Shown: one piece after another, positions 18,539 to 27,601 of the stretch
Layout of the letters: the number at the start of each line of letters is the position of its first letter
Numbering within the stretch: position 1 is the stretch's first letter
From: Anthracocystis setariae
Lineage: Eukaryota; Basidiomycota; Ustilaginomycetes; Ustilaginales; Ustilaginaceae
NCBI GenBank assembly: GCA_928724745.1
Contig: CAKMXJ010000032.1
Location: 124,001 to 188,000, forward strand
Direction of reading: 5' to 3'
Length of the DNA: 64,000 nt
The notes under the pieces: generated by a model
What the model was told of the DNA's origin: nothing
What the model saw: the letters and a program-made list of their open reading frames with translations, nothing else
Database searches by the model: none
Program-made: the position numbers and the translations under genes

Positions 18539-19906
18539 TTACGATCGCTTGGCGGCGTGGACGCGGTGGTACTGAGGATTACCAGCGCTTCTCGTGCCGA
18601 CCAACGCCACGGCAGCGTCCTCGGTCCAGCTCGGGTACGACATCAACCCTCTGGCCAGGAGGATGGCGTCGCACAGACCGTCTTGAATGCTCTGTTCGGC
18701 CAATTTGCCCGCTTCGCCGCGGTCGTGGGCGTTGGGCGACGAGGTGCTGCCTTCCATCATGCCGACCGAGCCGACGAGCATGCGTTTCGCTGCGTCCGGT
18801 TGGAGTTTGACTAGTTCCTCGCGCACGGCTTTGGCGCCGAACAGCTGGTAGCCGGCGCGCGGGGTGATCTTCTGGAAGGGCACGAGCCCGCCCGAGCTAA
18901 CGTCGAGGAGGTCGACCTTCGCCTGCTGGAGCAGTATGGCCAGTTGCACGGTCTGGTCGACGGTCCACGAATCTCCTTTGTCTGCGTGGTCTGCCCAGTC
19001 GGTGCAGCTGACTCGAACCCAGAGACCCTTTGTGGGGAATTCGGCGCGGATGCGCGTGGCGACGTTGAGTAGCAATCGAGCGCGGTTTTGCAGGCTACCG
19101 CCGTACTCGTCGGTGCGGTGGTTGGTGAGGGGCGAGAGGAACGAATGCATCAGGTAGCCGTGTGCGCCGTGAAGCTCGACATAGTCGTAGCCGGCTTCGA
19201 ACGCCCATCGTGCGGATTGGACGAATGCATCTTCGAGATTTTTGACTTCCTGTGTGGTGAGTGCGCGCGGGGTGACATGGCCTTGGTTGTAAGCGATGGC
19301 GGAGGGCGCAACTACATCGTCCGGCCACCCGCCTTCTTCTTTGGTAACGTAGTGCGGTTGCTTGCGCTCCCCGCGGTGGAAGGGAGACCAGTCGGATGCC
19401 TTCCTACCCGCGTGAGCAAGCTGCAGACCAACACCCAGACCATCGGTGAACGATTTGAGCGCGGACACTAACGCCTTGTGCGCATCGCGATGCGCTTCAC
19501 TCCAAATACCCAGATCCTGCGGAGTGATCCTTCCCTCGGGTGTCACTCCGGAAGCCTCGACCATGATGTTGCCCACACCGTGCAGGGCGAAGCTGCCGAG
19601 ATGCGCAATGTGGTACGGCGTAGGGAAACCGTCTTTGGCAGAGTACTGGCACATGGGCGACACGATGACGCGGTTCTTGAATGTCATCTTGGTCTGCTGC
19701 GAGGGCTGGGCAAATGGCATGGTGAGCGTCTTGAACAGCGCCGGTTTGGTGGTGCCCTCGGGCAGAATCGAATCAGGGACAGCTCCAGGGGGTGGATGAC
19801 CTCGACGCGTGGGCACAAAGTTGCTGATCTTCAAAGCATCGATCGAGTCGACCAAAGGCTCGGTGAGGCCAGAGACGAAGTTGGATGCGTCTATATCGGA
19901 TGGCAT
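18539..19906 (-). CDS. Old Yellow Enzyme, YqjM-like ene-reductase
   Basis: FMN-dependent NADH:flavin oxidoreductase, 455 aa, a TIM-barrel enzyme reducing alpha,beta-unsaturated carbonyls. It matches the YqjM (thermophilic-like) class: the MCQYSA motif with its redox-tuning cysteine, LAHAGRKAS, then ELHGAHGYLMHSFLSP with the paired histidines that bind substrate, DEYGGSLQNRARLLL and the phosphate-binding VGSVG plus LARGLM near the C-terminus. A short N-terminal extension of about 65 residues precedes the barrel; it does not look like a targeting signal. Start at a true ATG. It is the neighbour of another predicted enone/quinone reductase in a convergent arrangement. Physiological substrate unknown. 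Confidence 0.93.
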   Translation of the reverse strand: MPSDIDASNFVSGLTEPLVDSIDALKISNFVPTRRGHPPPGAVPDSILPEGTTKPALFKTLTMPFAQPSQQTKMTFKNRVIVSPMCQYSAKDGFPTPYHIAHLGSFALHGVGNIMVEASGVTPEGRITPQDLGIWSEAHRDAHKALVSALKSFTDGLGVGLQLAHAGRKASDWSPFHRGERKQPHYVTKEEGGWPDDVVAPSAIAYNQGHVTPRALTTQEVKNLEDAFVQSARWAFEAGYDYVELHGAHGYLMHSFLSPLTNHRTDEYGGSLQNRARLLLNVATRIRAEFPTKGLWVRVSCTDWADHADKGDSWTVDQTVQLAILLQQAKVDLLDVSSGGLVPFQKITPRAGYQLFGAKAVREELVKLQPDAAKRMLVGSVGMMEGSTSSPNAHDRGEAGKLAEQSIQDGLCDAILLARGLMSYPSWTEDAAVALVGTRSAGNPQYHRVHAAKRS

Positions 19907-20695
19907 CCTTGCTGTCGCTGCACGCGAATAAGTAATGGAAAGCGGTCGTACTTGAACACGGAATGGGATGGGAGTGGTGGTTTGCGTAAGGGACGGGGAA
20001 CAAGGTTGGTTTAAGTAGCTTCATGGATAGAAGATGCTCACGAGGTCAGCGTAAGATGGACGACATCCAGCTTTCCGATTCTGCATTGCGAACGGCAGTG
20101 GACTGCTGGCTGCCTTCCCATTCACCGATAGTGGATTGCGAACCGTATTTCCGCGTTGGCGGCAAACCGGATTTCTTCTCGTTGGATGACGTGCGACGAC
20201 GACACCGTTTGGTGTTACCCGCACTAGTGGAGAAAAAGCCGAAACGCAAGACGGCTATCCATTTCGACCAACTCTGGCAACCCAACGACCTCGGCGCCGG
20301 CATTTAAAAACACCAACCTTGTCGGTTGCTTATCAGTGTGCCACACATCAACACAATCAATCCAACAAGATCCGAGGCGATCCAGTTGTTTCTGAGCTAC
20401 TTGCAAGGCAGTCGATCTGCGCGTGATTGGCGTTCAGGCGAGAAGTGGCAGCGAGGGAAGCTGTCTTGTTTGTCACCGTTCGCTCTGGCTTGAGCTGTGG
20501 CAGCAGCAAGTACGGTGTCAGCACAAGCGCTCAATCGGCTAGTCGATTCTGCCATTGATCAGATGGGCAATCCGGGGATCGCCAGCATAGCCGACAACTC
20601 AAAAGGGTGTACAGTACAGTAGCTCAATTGACACGTGGTTCGGCATGCGGTTGGATATGGCGATGCACCTCGCCATTGCCAAAAGTCTGCTTGCA
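19907..20695. other. intergenic, weak small ORF only
   Basis: This 789-base gap lies 5' of the OYE gene and 3' of RRG7. It includes a 94-codon plus-strand frame at 20023-20307, listed separately. Two overlapping TACAGTA copies are at 20610-20621. The remainder shows nothing recognisable. Confidence 0.45.
20023..20307 (+). CDS. possible small hypothetical protein, 94 aa
   Basis: An open frame from a true ATG with mixed, soluble-looking composition and a basic KKPKRK segment near residue 71. A second in-frame ATG at 20056 could also be used. I recognise no domain. An equally long frame exists on the opposite strand, and the region is the upstream flank of the OYE gene, so this may be chance. 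Listed because its composition looks more protein-like than other frames in the gap. Confidence 0.15.
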   Translation: MDRRCSRGQRKMDDIQLSDSALRTAVDCWLPSHSPIVDCEPYFRVGGKPDFFSLDDVRRRHRLVLPALVEKKPKRKTAIHFDQLWQPNDLGAGI

Positions 20696-21568
20696 TCAAC
20701 GCAAAGGCCTGTCGCCACGATAGATCACCGGCCTGCCCAGCAAAGCCTCCCCTCCCTTACTGCCTTGCGTGAGCGTATGAGCCCATCTCAACTCCAACCC
20801 ATCCTCCACCAACCCGTTGCGTGCCGAGCCGAACCTATCATTCCAAACGATCGACACGCACCTTTCCATCAATCCATCTGCACCCGCATCCACCGCTTCG
20901 CCCTGCGGCTGAGCCACCACATGCATCGCCACAAGCGGCACACCACTCGACCGCACTTGCAACAGCGCCTGCTTGCTAAACCCGGACGACGAAACCACAA
21001 TCCCCGCGATCGGCGTATCCGCATCGTCATCCGCATCTTCAGCGGCCGCGTCCACCAAAGAAGGGGACGAGGCTGCGCGGAACACCACGCCTTCCATCTC
21101 ACGAAGGATCACAGGCCCGATCTTCTTGCCGCCCTCGTCCTGGCACTTGCACTGCACCAAGATGCGGATTCGTTTGTCGCGATGCAGCGAGTTCGAGTGC
21201 GGAGATGGTGGTGGGGTCCACCAGCCGCGAAGGTCGATGCCGCGATCGTTGGCGCCTCCGGTGCGTGAGAGGTGCATGTGTGGGAATAGGGCGGGGAGGA
21301 GTGAGAGACAGAGATTTTCGTAGCGGGTGCCTCGTGCGACGCTGCTTTCTTCAGGTTCGGATGGAGGTGGGGTCGGACTAGTGTGGGTGCCGGCGCGCGC
21401 AGATTTGGAGATCGCTTTGTGATTGGAGGATGAGGAGTGGTATGGTTGTTTTGGAGCTGAAGCGGTGAGGTGCGGGTATGATGAAGAAGGTCGGGTCGAA
21501 CAGGATGCTATGTGTCTACGTGGACTTCGCAGGGCGAACACCGTTGTGCTTCGGCATATCGAGGTCAT
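20696..21568 (-). CDS. RRG7: RRG7-like mitochondrial protein, Mrr/restriction-endonuclease-like fold
   Basis: Resembles yeast Rrg7 (required for respiratory growth), a mitochondrial protein with a PD-(D/E)xK restriction-endonuclease-like fold. The core runs from SVARGTRYENLCLSLLPALF through RTGGANDRGIDLRGWW, which holds the acidic nuclease-type residues, to LVQCKCQ, the Q-x-K strand. A later segment, AGIVVSSSGFSKQAL, also fits this fold. The first 60 residues are rich in Ser/Arg and look like a mitochondrial presequence. 290 aa, close to family size. Start at a true ATG. It is divergent from the TPR gene with about 300 bases between starts. Nuclease activity is not established for the family, so only the fold is asserted. 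Confidence 0.85.
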   Translation of the reverse strand: MTSICRSTTVFALRSPRRHIASCSTRPSSSYPHLTASAPKQPYHSSSSNHKAISKSARAGTHTSPTPPPSEPEESSVARGTRYENLCLSLLPALFPHMHLSRTGGANDRGIDLRGWWTPPPSPHSNSLHRDKRIRILVQCKCQDEGGKKIGPVILREMEGVVFRAASSPSLVDAAAEDADDDADTPIAGIVVSSSGFSKQALLQVRSSGVPLVAMHVVAQPQGEAVDAGADGLMERCVSIVWNDRFGSARNGLVEDGLELRWAHTLTQGSKGGEALLGRPVIYRGDRPLR

Positions 21569-21783
21569 GACTGAGTTTGCGGATCCAGCTGTATGTTGAA
21601 CCTAAGACGTGGCATGAATGGTTAGACAGGCAGAAGTTTCGAGGGATGGAGTGAAGGGGATGATGGTCGGAGAAAGGAATGGTGTGGGGAGTGATTTGTA
21701 TCCGGCCGAGTTTGAAATTATTGGAAGATCTTCGCGACTCGGAGAATTTTGGGCTTTCACTTTGCCGCCGTACATGTCACTTT

Positions 21784-21816
21784 GCTCATCATCATCATCA
21801 TCATCATCATCATTAT
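21784..21816. repeat. (CAT)n trinucleotide microsatellite
   Basis: About nine consecutive CAT/TCA units in the leader of the TPR gene. If translated in the TPR frame it gives a polyserine run, which is one reason I treat the upstream ATGs as non-coding. Confidence 0.85.
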
Positions 21817-21866
21817 CGCTGAGCACTCGGAAAGCCGGAATCGCTCTTCGGAAGAACCTCGTCATC

Positions 21867-22601
21867 ATGCTTGCATCAACCTCTTGCATCGCAATCCTAT
21901 CGCTTCGCCGTGTTCCTCGAACCACTCTCCGTTCCGTCTCGACCTCATCGCTCCGCATTCCAACCCTCAGTCCACTTCGCTTGCAACCCTCACCCGGTCG
22001 GACCTACGCCACCTCCACCACGGCGACCTCGACCACGCTCGATCCGGCCGACGAAGAATCGCAAGATCACCTCGAGGACGGCACCACGCACCTTGAAGCG
22101 GGCGACCTTGCCTCTGCCAAACAGTCCTACCTCCGTTCGCTGTCGATCAAACGCACCTCGTCAGCGCTCTTCAACCTGGGCGTCTGTCTGTACCACGAAC
22201 GCGACCTCGCTTCTGCCATCGATGCGTGGAAGGAATCGCTGGAGCTCTCGCCGGACTCGGCGGATGCGCACACCAACCTCGCATCCGCCTATGTGCTCAG
22301 CAAACCTAGCCGTCCAGACCTAGCCGTCTCACACCTGAAAACCGCCGCCGCCATCACTCCGGACGATCCCGAGATCCAGTACAACCTCGCCGCCGTGTTG
22401 GAGGCGTGCGAACAGCTCGAGGAGGCGCTCGTCGCGTACAAGCGCGCCAAGCTCGGTGGCATCGAAAGGGCCGATCAGAATATCAGGAATTGCTCGGCCA
22501 AGTTGCTCAGTGCCAAGTTCGCTGTCATGCAGCAACAGCAGAAGGAGAAGGAGGAGAAGGAGGCGGAAAGTGGATCCAAGCAGGGTCAAAGATCGTCATG
22601 A
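21867..22601 (+). CDS. TPR-repeat protein, probably mitochondrial
   Basis: A 244-aa protein with an Arg/Ser-rich N-terminus lacking acidic residues for about 50 residues (to RTYATST), consistent with a mitochondrial presequence. Next come about four tetratricopeptide repeats, for example SALFNLGVCLYHERDLASAIDAWKESLELSP, then ADAHTNLASAYV and IQYNLAAVLEACEQLEEALVAYKRA. A Gln/Lys/Glu-rich C-terminal tail follows. The frame is open from an ATG at 21618, but that upstream part contains a microsatellite-encoded Ser run and no targeting signal, so I start at 21867. It is divergent from RRG7 and convergent with COX20 (145 bases between stops). I cannot name an orthologue; TPRs usually mediate protein binding. 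Confidence 0.82.
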   Translation: MLASTSCIAILSLRRVPRTTLRSVSTSSLRIPTLSPLRLQPSPGRTYATSTTATSTTLDPADEESQDHLEDGTTHLEAGDLASAKQSYLRSLSIKRTSSALFNLGVCLYHERDLASAIDAWKESLELSPDSADAHTNLASAYVLSKPSRPDLAVSHLKTAAAITPDDPEIQYNLAAVLEACEQLEEALVAYKRAKLGGIERADQNIRNCSAKLLSAKFAVMQQQQKEKEEKEAESGSKQGQRSS

Positions 22602-22746
22602 GGCGGGATGAACAATGTCGAAGCCCTTAGCAAACTTGGCAGAGAGATGGGGCTAGATTGGAACGATACAAGTACAGTGTGTTGATGAATGAGTTTTGGT
22701 GAGATTCGTCCGGATGGTGCGATGCTATGAGATTGAGCTGTTTGTG

Positions 22747-23252
22747 TTATGTTGAGTCCTGGGTGTTCGCTTGGGCGACAGCCGTGGCGCTGCGTTGATT
22801 GCTCCTCTTTCCCCTATACTCTTCGATGACGGTTTTCATCCTGATGAGTTCGGCCTTTCGATTGCGCCTACACATTTCCCAGCCTGCGATCGAGACGAAG
22901 CAGAAGCTGCCTACACCCCAGTTGAGACCTCTTCGTAGACCGCGGCCGGCGACAAGGCTGATGCCCGTGACGCCGGCAGCGGTAGCCATGCCCATCAACA
23001 ACGACGTACGTGCACACGGCACCGTGGGCATGCGCGTCAAATCCTTCACCGGATCAATCGATGCAAGCGCCGCTCGAACCCTCGTAGCTTGCGTCTACCC
23101 CAAGTACAACAGGTGCTGCGTTAGTGAACTTACTCTGCAAGTCAAGGCAAAGAGGGAGGGAGGCTTACCTTGGTGTTGCCCGTAGCGATGGAGTCGTCAC
23201 CACTGCGGCTGTCCGGTATCGACTCATTCGCAGCGTCGTGCAGTCGCGACAT
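22747..23252 (-). CDS. COX20: COX20 cytochrome oxidase assembly factor, two exons
   Basis: Inner-membrane chaperone for Cox2 in cytochrome c oxidase assembly. Exon 1 is 23169-23252 (ATG at 23252, 28 codons, starting MSRLHDAANESIPD) and ends AAG|GTAAGC. Exon 2 is 22747-23094 and follows a TAG acceptor; the intron (23095-23168, 74 nt) is phase 0. The predicted protein is 143 aa. The family core is in exon 2: MPTVPCARTSLLMG, then a glycine-rich first membrane helix, then LNWGVGSFCFVSIAGWEMCRRNRKAE across the second helix. This is the expected order and size for Cox20/FAM36A. The exon 2 frame alone starts only at a GTG, so a single-exon reading would be truncated. The splice sites are inferred by eye, not from transcripts. 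Confidence 0.85.
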
Positions 23253-23937
23253 GTTAATAGGCGAATTCGTGCGAGGTTGGTAGAGTGGCCAAACAAGTAT
23301 GGTGTACAAGTGGAGCGAAACAGGTCATCAGAAGAAGAGATCCGGTGAAAGGCGAAGCGCCATTTCCCGAATCCCGAGCCAATATTTAAATAGTGCCGTC
23401 TTAAGTAAGCGATTTCCGCGTGCTTCCACTCTTTACAGATCATCAGGATCCTCCTATTCACTTGCTCCCACTTCAACGTACTCACAACGATCATGCGAAC
23501 AACTCCAACCTCGATTAGTAACGCAGACATGAGAAAGACCGAAAGCACGGCAAGAAAAAGGCTACATTAGACGCGGACAAAGCATCAACCGATGCTGGGG
23601 CGATGAGAAACAGGTATAAGAAACCAAGATGCGTCAAAGAAAAAAAAGAGAAAGCGAGAAGAAGAGCGAAGAGAGCTGCGAGAGTGGATGCGTGGCAGCT
23701 ACTGCGACATGACGATGCATGGAGTGCGTCCAGCCCGAGCAGAGCGGGCGAGGCGGAACAGCCTTGGTAAAAAGAATGTGGTATTTTCCAACATCGACGC
23801 ACGAAAAGTACATCATTGTGGCAAGTTGGGACAAGGCAAGCAAGAACTGCAACTTGGATCCAGTGCCTCGACATCGCTCGTGTGGGGAACAGCGCAGTAT
23901 AAAGGTCACGGTGGAATGAAGTTTTACGCAGCACGAT
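23253..23937. other. intergenic, 5' of COX20 and 3' of SUR7-like gene
   Basis: This 685-base gap has no convincing gene. Purine-rich sequence (23630-23690) lies toward the SUR7-like gene's 3' end. Open frames here overlap on both strands and show no domain. Confidence 0.5.
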
Positions 23938-24933
23938 CTAGTAGGCACCACGCTCGCTGTAACGACGCGATCTACCGCCTCGGTAAGGAGTGGCTGTGGC
24001 GGAAGGAGGAGCCAGCGAAGCACGACTTCCATACGGATCGGTGCTTCTCCTGTACGACCTGTCCTCGAGACTCCTTCTGCTGTCGGGACGTTCAAAGTCT
24101 TCGGCATATGCGCTTCGACTGGTGCGACGCGAGTCTCGACGGCTCATACTGCTGTACGCGCGCTCCCTGTCTTCAGGTTCGTAGTAGTCGTCGACACGCG
24201 ACCTGCGACTGGCACGGCTGATAGGACGAATCGCCTGCTGCTGGTAATAGTAATCCTTTTCAGGATAGTACATGGGACGAGCGGGTTCGTAGTCATCCCG
24301 GTAATACTCCTCCAACGCATGGGATCGCTTCATCCACCAACCCACGGCAAGCATCATGAAGCCGAAAAACACTGGCGGCAGCGAAGCGACCTGCATCCAG
24401 AGCGCGGGACCAAACCCAGTTGCAACGGGCACCAGGGATCCAGCGGTACTCGTCGATTGCACCTTGTTGCGGGCAAGGATGAACAGAACCAGCTCGATGA
24501 CAAGCGCTGTCATGGTGAGGAACGAAGCCCACAGTGCCGACAGAGGCCACAGGAACGTGTTGGTGCACAGGTGAAGGAACGCCGCGCCTGCAGCGAGACC
24601 GGTGAATCCAGCCGAGATGGGCTGCAGAACAAGAGCGTAGGGCAGCTTGTTGACAAAGTAGAGGTTGACAGCGTTCTGAATGCCGTTGAAAGTTTGTTGG
24701 TAGCCGAGACCCGTTGGCGAGCACTGAGAAAGGTTACCCTGCTTAAAGCATTGCGACCAGATACCGAACGTCACCCTGAGTGCTTCGGCGCCGCCTTGTT
24801 GGCGGAAGTCGATGTAGAAGAAGTAGATGCCCTTGATGTAAGGCAAGCCAAGAGCGACGAGCAGTTGGAGGATGAACGAGGCTCCGATGGCAAGGAAGCC
24901 GACGAGGATGAAGAGAAGAGCTGGGATCTTCAT
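23938..24933 (-). CDS. SUR7/PalI (Rim9)-family membrane protein
   Basis: Four-span plasma-membrane protein of the SUR7/PalI type, 331 aa. Transmembrane segments are seen near residues 5-27, 100-122, 127-150 and 178-200. The large first extracellular loop has the family-like paired-cysteine region (WSQCFKQGNLSQCSPTG). After the last span, the cytosolic tail of about 120 residues is very rich in Arg, Ser and Tyr (EYYRDDYEPARPMYYPEKDYYY and SRRDSRRTSRS), probably disordered and phosphorylated. PalI/Rim9 members act in ambient pH sensing, and SUR7 members in eisosome domains; sequence alone does not decide which. Start at a true ATG, followed at once by the first hydrophobic segment. Confidence 0.82.
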   Translation of the reverse strand: MKIPALLFILVGFLAIGASFILQLLVALGLPYIKGIYFFYIDFRQQGGAEALRVTFGIWSQCFKQGNLSQCSPTGLGYQQTFNGIQNAVNLYFVNKLPYALVLQPISAGFTGLAAGAAFLHLCTNTFLWPLSALWASFLTMTALVIELVLFILARNKVQSTSTAGSLVPVATGFGPALWMQVASLPPVFFGFMMLAVGWWMKRSHALEEYYRDDYEPARPMYYPEKDYYYQQQAIRPISRASRRSRVDDYYEPEDRERAYSSMSRRDSRRTSRSAYAEDFERPDSRRSLEDRSYRRSTDPYGSRASLAPPSATATPYRGGRSRRYSERGAY

Positions 24934-25335
24934 CTTGTGCGCAGACGATGCTCAGTGTGCACGGAGCGGAGGGGTGATGTTCGAAGCCTGAACAGGCTAC
25001 GCCGGGGATCGAGTCGAAAGCGAGTCCGGAATGGAGCAACGCAGTGGTGGTTAGGATGGTGAGGGTGGTGGTGGTGGTGCGGAGGAATGAAGGAAGAGCA
25101 AATAAAGTTGACAGATGACTATCGACCGGGGGTATCGGGAGGATGTAGCGGGACGAGAGACAGGCGAAAGGAGCAGCAAGAGTGGAAGTTTGAGATAGAC
25201 ACGACACAGGCACACGAGCGTAGGCTTGGATGCAGGTGGACGGATGACGAAACACGGGAGGAGCGGCTGCCAATGGGGTTGGGATATGATGATGGGGACG
25301 ACGATGACAGGGCGGGGATCTAAAGTTGTGCGTCC

Positions 25336-25358
25336 GCGAGGCGAGGCGAGGCGAGGCA
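25336..25358. repeat. (GAGGC)n pentanucleotide repeat
   Basis: About four tandem GAGGC/GCGAG units in the upstream region of the SUR7-like gene. Confidence 0.8.
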
Positions 25359-25687
25359 ACGAGCGGCTCACGAACAGACCAAAAAACTGAAGCAGAGACA
25401 GGTCACTTGAGGGCTGAAACATGCAGTCGATCTGGGGCAGACACTATCTGTGAAACAATCATCCGAACTCTGCACATGGTGAGGTGCTGTACGAACAAGT
25501 TACAAAGCGAGGAGCAGCTTGAATGAAAAACTTTTGGATCCCCGCGATCAAGGAGCATGGGTTTTCCACTCGAGATCTTTGTTGTTTGAATCCCACCGGT
25601 GAGAGCACCGTATTGTCGTGTGCAGAACAATACGTTACGGTGAAGTAAGATCCTCGAGCGACGACCAATCTCCAGGCGTAATCGTGC

Positions 25688-25727
25688 GTACTGTGCTGTG
25701 CTGTGCTGTGCTGTGCTGTTACTGTAT
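25688..25727. repeat. (CTGTG)n repeat ending in TACTGTA
   Basis: Five tandem CTGTG units, bounded by GTACTGTG on the left and TTACTGTATA on the right. The boundary words match the dispersed TACTGTA motif. Confidence 0.85.
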
Positions 25728-25770
25728 ATTGCAGATCCCACAACTACGCGACCATTGAGTTGTGACTTGC

Positions 25771-25793
25771 CCAAGCAAGCAAGCAAGCAAGCA
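25771..25793. repeat. (AAGC)n tetranucleotide repeat
   Basis: About five tandem AAGC units in non-coding DNA. Confidence 0.85.
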
Positions 25794-26302
25794 GGCCGAC
25801 AAGGCACGATGGATGGACGGTCGGCTTGATCGAAATGCACTTTCTACAGAAATTAGGCGAGGTGGGATGCATGACATCGGTCAGCGCGCTCGAGATGGAG
25901 TGCCGCCTGCTGTGCCAAGCCGTTCTGTATCCAAGAGGCATCTACACTGTCACCCGCCAAATTCATACCCCGACGCACCAAACTTGCATCAGTTGCATCT
26001 ATCTTCAGCACGCTATGGTTTCCCCTTGAGCTTTCAGAATCGTACGGTTGCCGGGCTTTGTTGTAAGTACAGTATCGCAGTGCGGTGGACCGCAAGCTGC
26101 CGAACTCCTTTGCAATTTCAGCTTGCCCTAGGTCTCGCCAAATTCCACCCTCAGTGTGGCAACTGGAACGAGCTGGGCGTTAAAGTGGGGAAATAGCCGA
26201 ATTGGCAGGTTGGAGTACGAGTTACTGTACCTTGACTTTTTTTTTATTATTTCCGTTTGTGAGTGGAGCGCCCTTCGATTGCACCGATCATAGCCAGCTG
26301 GG

Positions 26303-26305
<3 letters not shown>

Positions 26306-26354
<49 letters not shown>
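26306..26354. repeat. (GA)n dinucleotide microsatellite
   Basis: Roughly 23 uninterrupted GA units between the SUR7-like and RCR-like genes. It is the longest dinucleotide tract in the window and probably length-polymorphic between strains. Confidence 0.95.
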
Positions 26355-26355
<1 letters not shown>

Positions 26356-27148
26356 GTGAGAGTCTAGAAGTTGGTGACAGTTACTCAACAGCGCTGTGGC
26401 GTCGAGTCCAGTATGCAGGCAAATTCCAAAGGTTGATGGCGGAACAATCTAAACAGAAGGAAAAAAAAACAAAGAAAAAATTGGAAAAAAGAGTGAGAAA
26501 ATTTGCGCTTGCTTGCTTCGGAAACTTTGATTCGCGTCTCAAAACAACCCCAATTCAACATCTCACTCGTTCTCAGCCATCCATCTCTGCAAGCAACGCT
26601 CCTCCCGTCCTCTTTCTTGAAAGGGACTCAGACTTCACAATGTCTCGTTCGACTTAACAAGCGAACAAAATCGCCTTCTTTCATTCTTGCGATCGTATAC
26701 GCGATAGCCCACGCGTCTCAATCTATCGCATCTACGCCGTCCAAGCCGAGATCAGCACCTTCCCCACAAGTGCATGGCTTATTCGCACGAGACGCTTACA
26801 TCAGCAAGTGTCTTACCCGATGCATAAGTTGCTTACCATCCACACTTTCGCCACCCGACACCCCTTAAAAGAAGACGTATGCTACACAAATGTTATGAAC
26901 ACGATATGTAAACAGGATTGGAGAATCCATTGCTGGGTATGCTACACTATGACACATGCAACTGAACACAAAGGTGGGGTACGGGCCCAATAACCATCGC
27001 CCTAACAGGCGGAAGTATGTACAACAAGAAATCGAAGAAGCGATCAAGCAAAAGAGGCAACGACTCCAGCAAGAAGGAGCGCGAGGACGGGCGAGAAGCC
27101 TATGCAGATTGCTGCACCAAGTCGAAGAAGCTCGACAAGGTACCAAGT

Positions 27149-27601
27149 TTAGACTTCGGCATCCTTTCTGTCATGCGCTGGCACGTACGACGGCGGAGGG
27201 ACACTGGGCGGGCTGCTGTAAAGCGCGGCGTCGTTGTGTCCACTCGCAGGTGCGCCGCTCACAGGTGGCTGACCGGGAGGCGGAGCGTATGTTTGGTTAG
27301 GCTGCTGGCCGTAGGGGCTAGCATTCTGACCGTATGGACTCGCCTGCGGGTAACCGTTGTTGTAACCCTGGTAGTAGTTGGTCGGCGCGTTGTTCTGATA
27401 TGCCATGGGAATGCCTTGCTGCGGTGTCGCAGTCGCCAGTCGTGCTCGGCGACGACGGCGAGAGACACCAAACACAGCCGCGACGATAAGAATCACCACG
27501 AACACGATTCCAATGCCAATACCGGCTCGAGCACCGTAGCTCAACCCAGAGCTGCAGTAGCCATTGTAGCTGTTGTAGCCGTTACAGTAGGTGATACCCA
27601 T
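27149..27601 (-). CDS. RCR-type single-pass membrane protein
   Basis: A 150-aa protein resembling the RCR (resistance to Congo red, chitin-deposition regulator) family. A short Asn/Tyr/Ser/Cys-rich lumenal N-terminus comes first, then one membrane helix at about residues 25-47 (ARAGIGIGIVFVVILIVAAVFGV). A basic stop-transfer run (SRRRRRARLA) follows. The cytosolic tail is Gln/Pro/Tyr-rich with repeats (SPYGQNASPYGQ) and ends in PPSVPPPSYVP, a PPxY-like site of the kind that binds WW domains of Rsp5/Nedd4 ligases. There is no cleavable signal peptide; the helix is the anchor. Start at a true ATG. In yeast such proteins affect trafficking of cell-wall and plasma-membrane proteins; that role is inferred here. 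Confidence 0.72.
   Translation of the reverse strand: MGITYCNGYNSYNGYCSSGLSYGARAGIGIGIVFVVILIVAAVFGVSRRRRRARLATATPQQGIPMAYQNNAPTNYYQGYNNGYPQASPYGQNASPYGQQPNQTYAPPPGQPPVSGAPASGHNDAALYSSPPSVPPPSYVPAHDRKDAEV

Larger units (their letters stand above)
24934..27148. other. 2.2-kb intergenic region rich in simple repeats
   Basis: No gene is supported. The right flank of the SUR7-like gene holds a strand-asymmetric purine-rich stretch (25080-25330), as expected for a leader. Further right are several simple repeats, listed separately: GAGGC, CTGTG, AAGC and GA tracts. TACTGTA/TACAGTA copies are at 25720-25726, 26068-26074 and 26223-26229. Confidence 0.5.

Noticed and set aside
21618..21866. N-terminal extension of the TPR protein from an upstream ATG
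   Set aside because: It would place a microsatellite-encoded Ser run ahead of a good mitochondrial presequence; the later ATG is the better start.
22747..23049. COX20 as a single-exon 100-aa protein
   Set aside because: The single-exon reading begins at GTG, not ATG; a spliced first exon with a good donor provides an ATG and the usual length.
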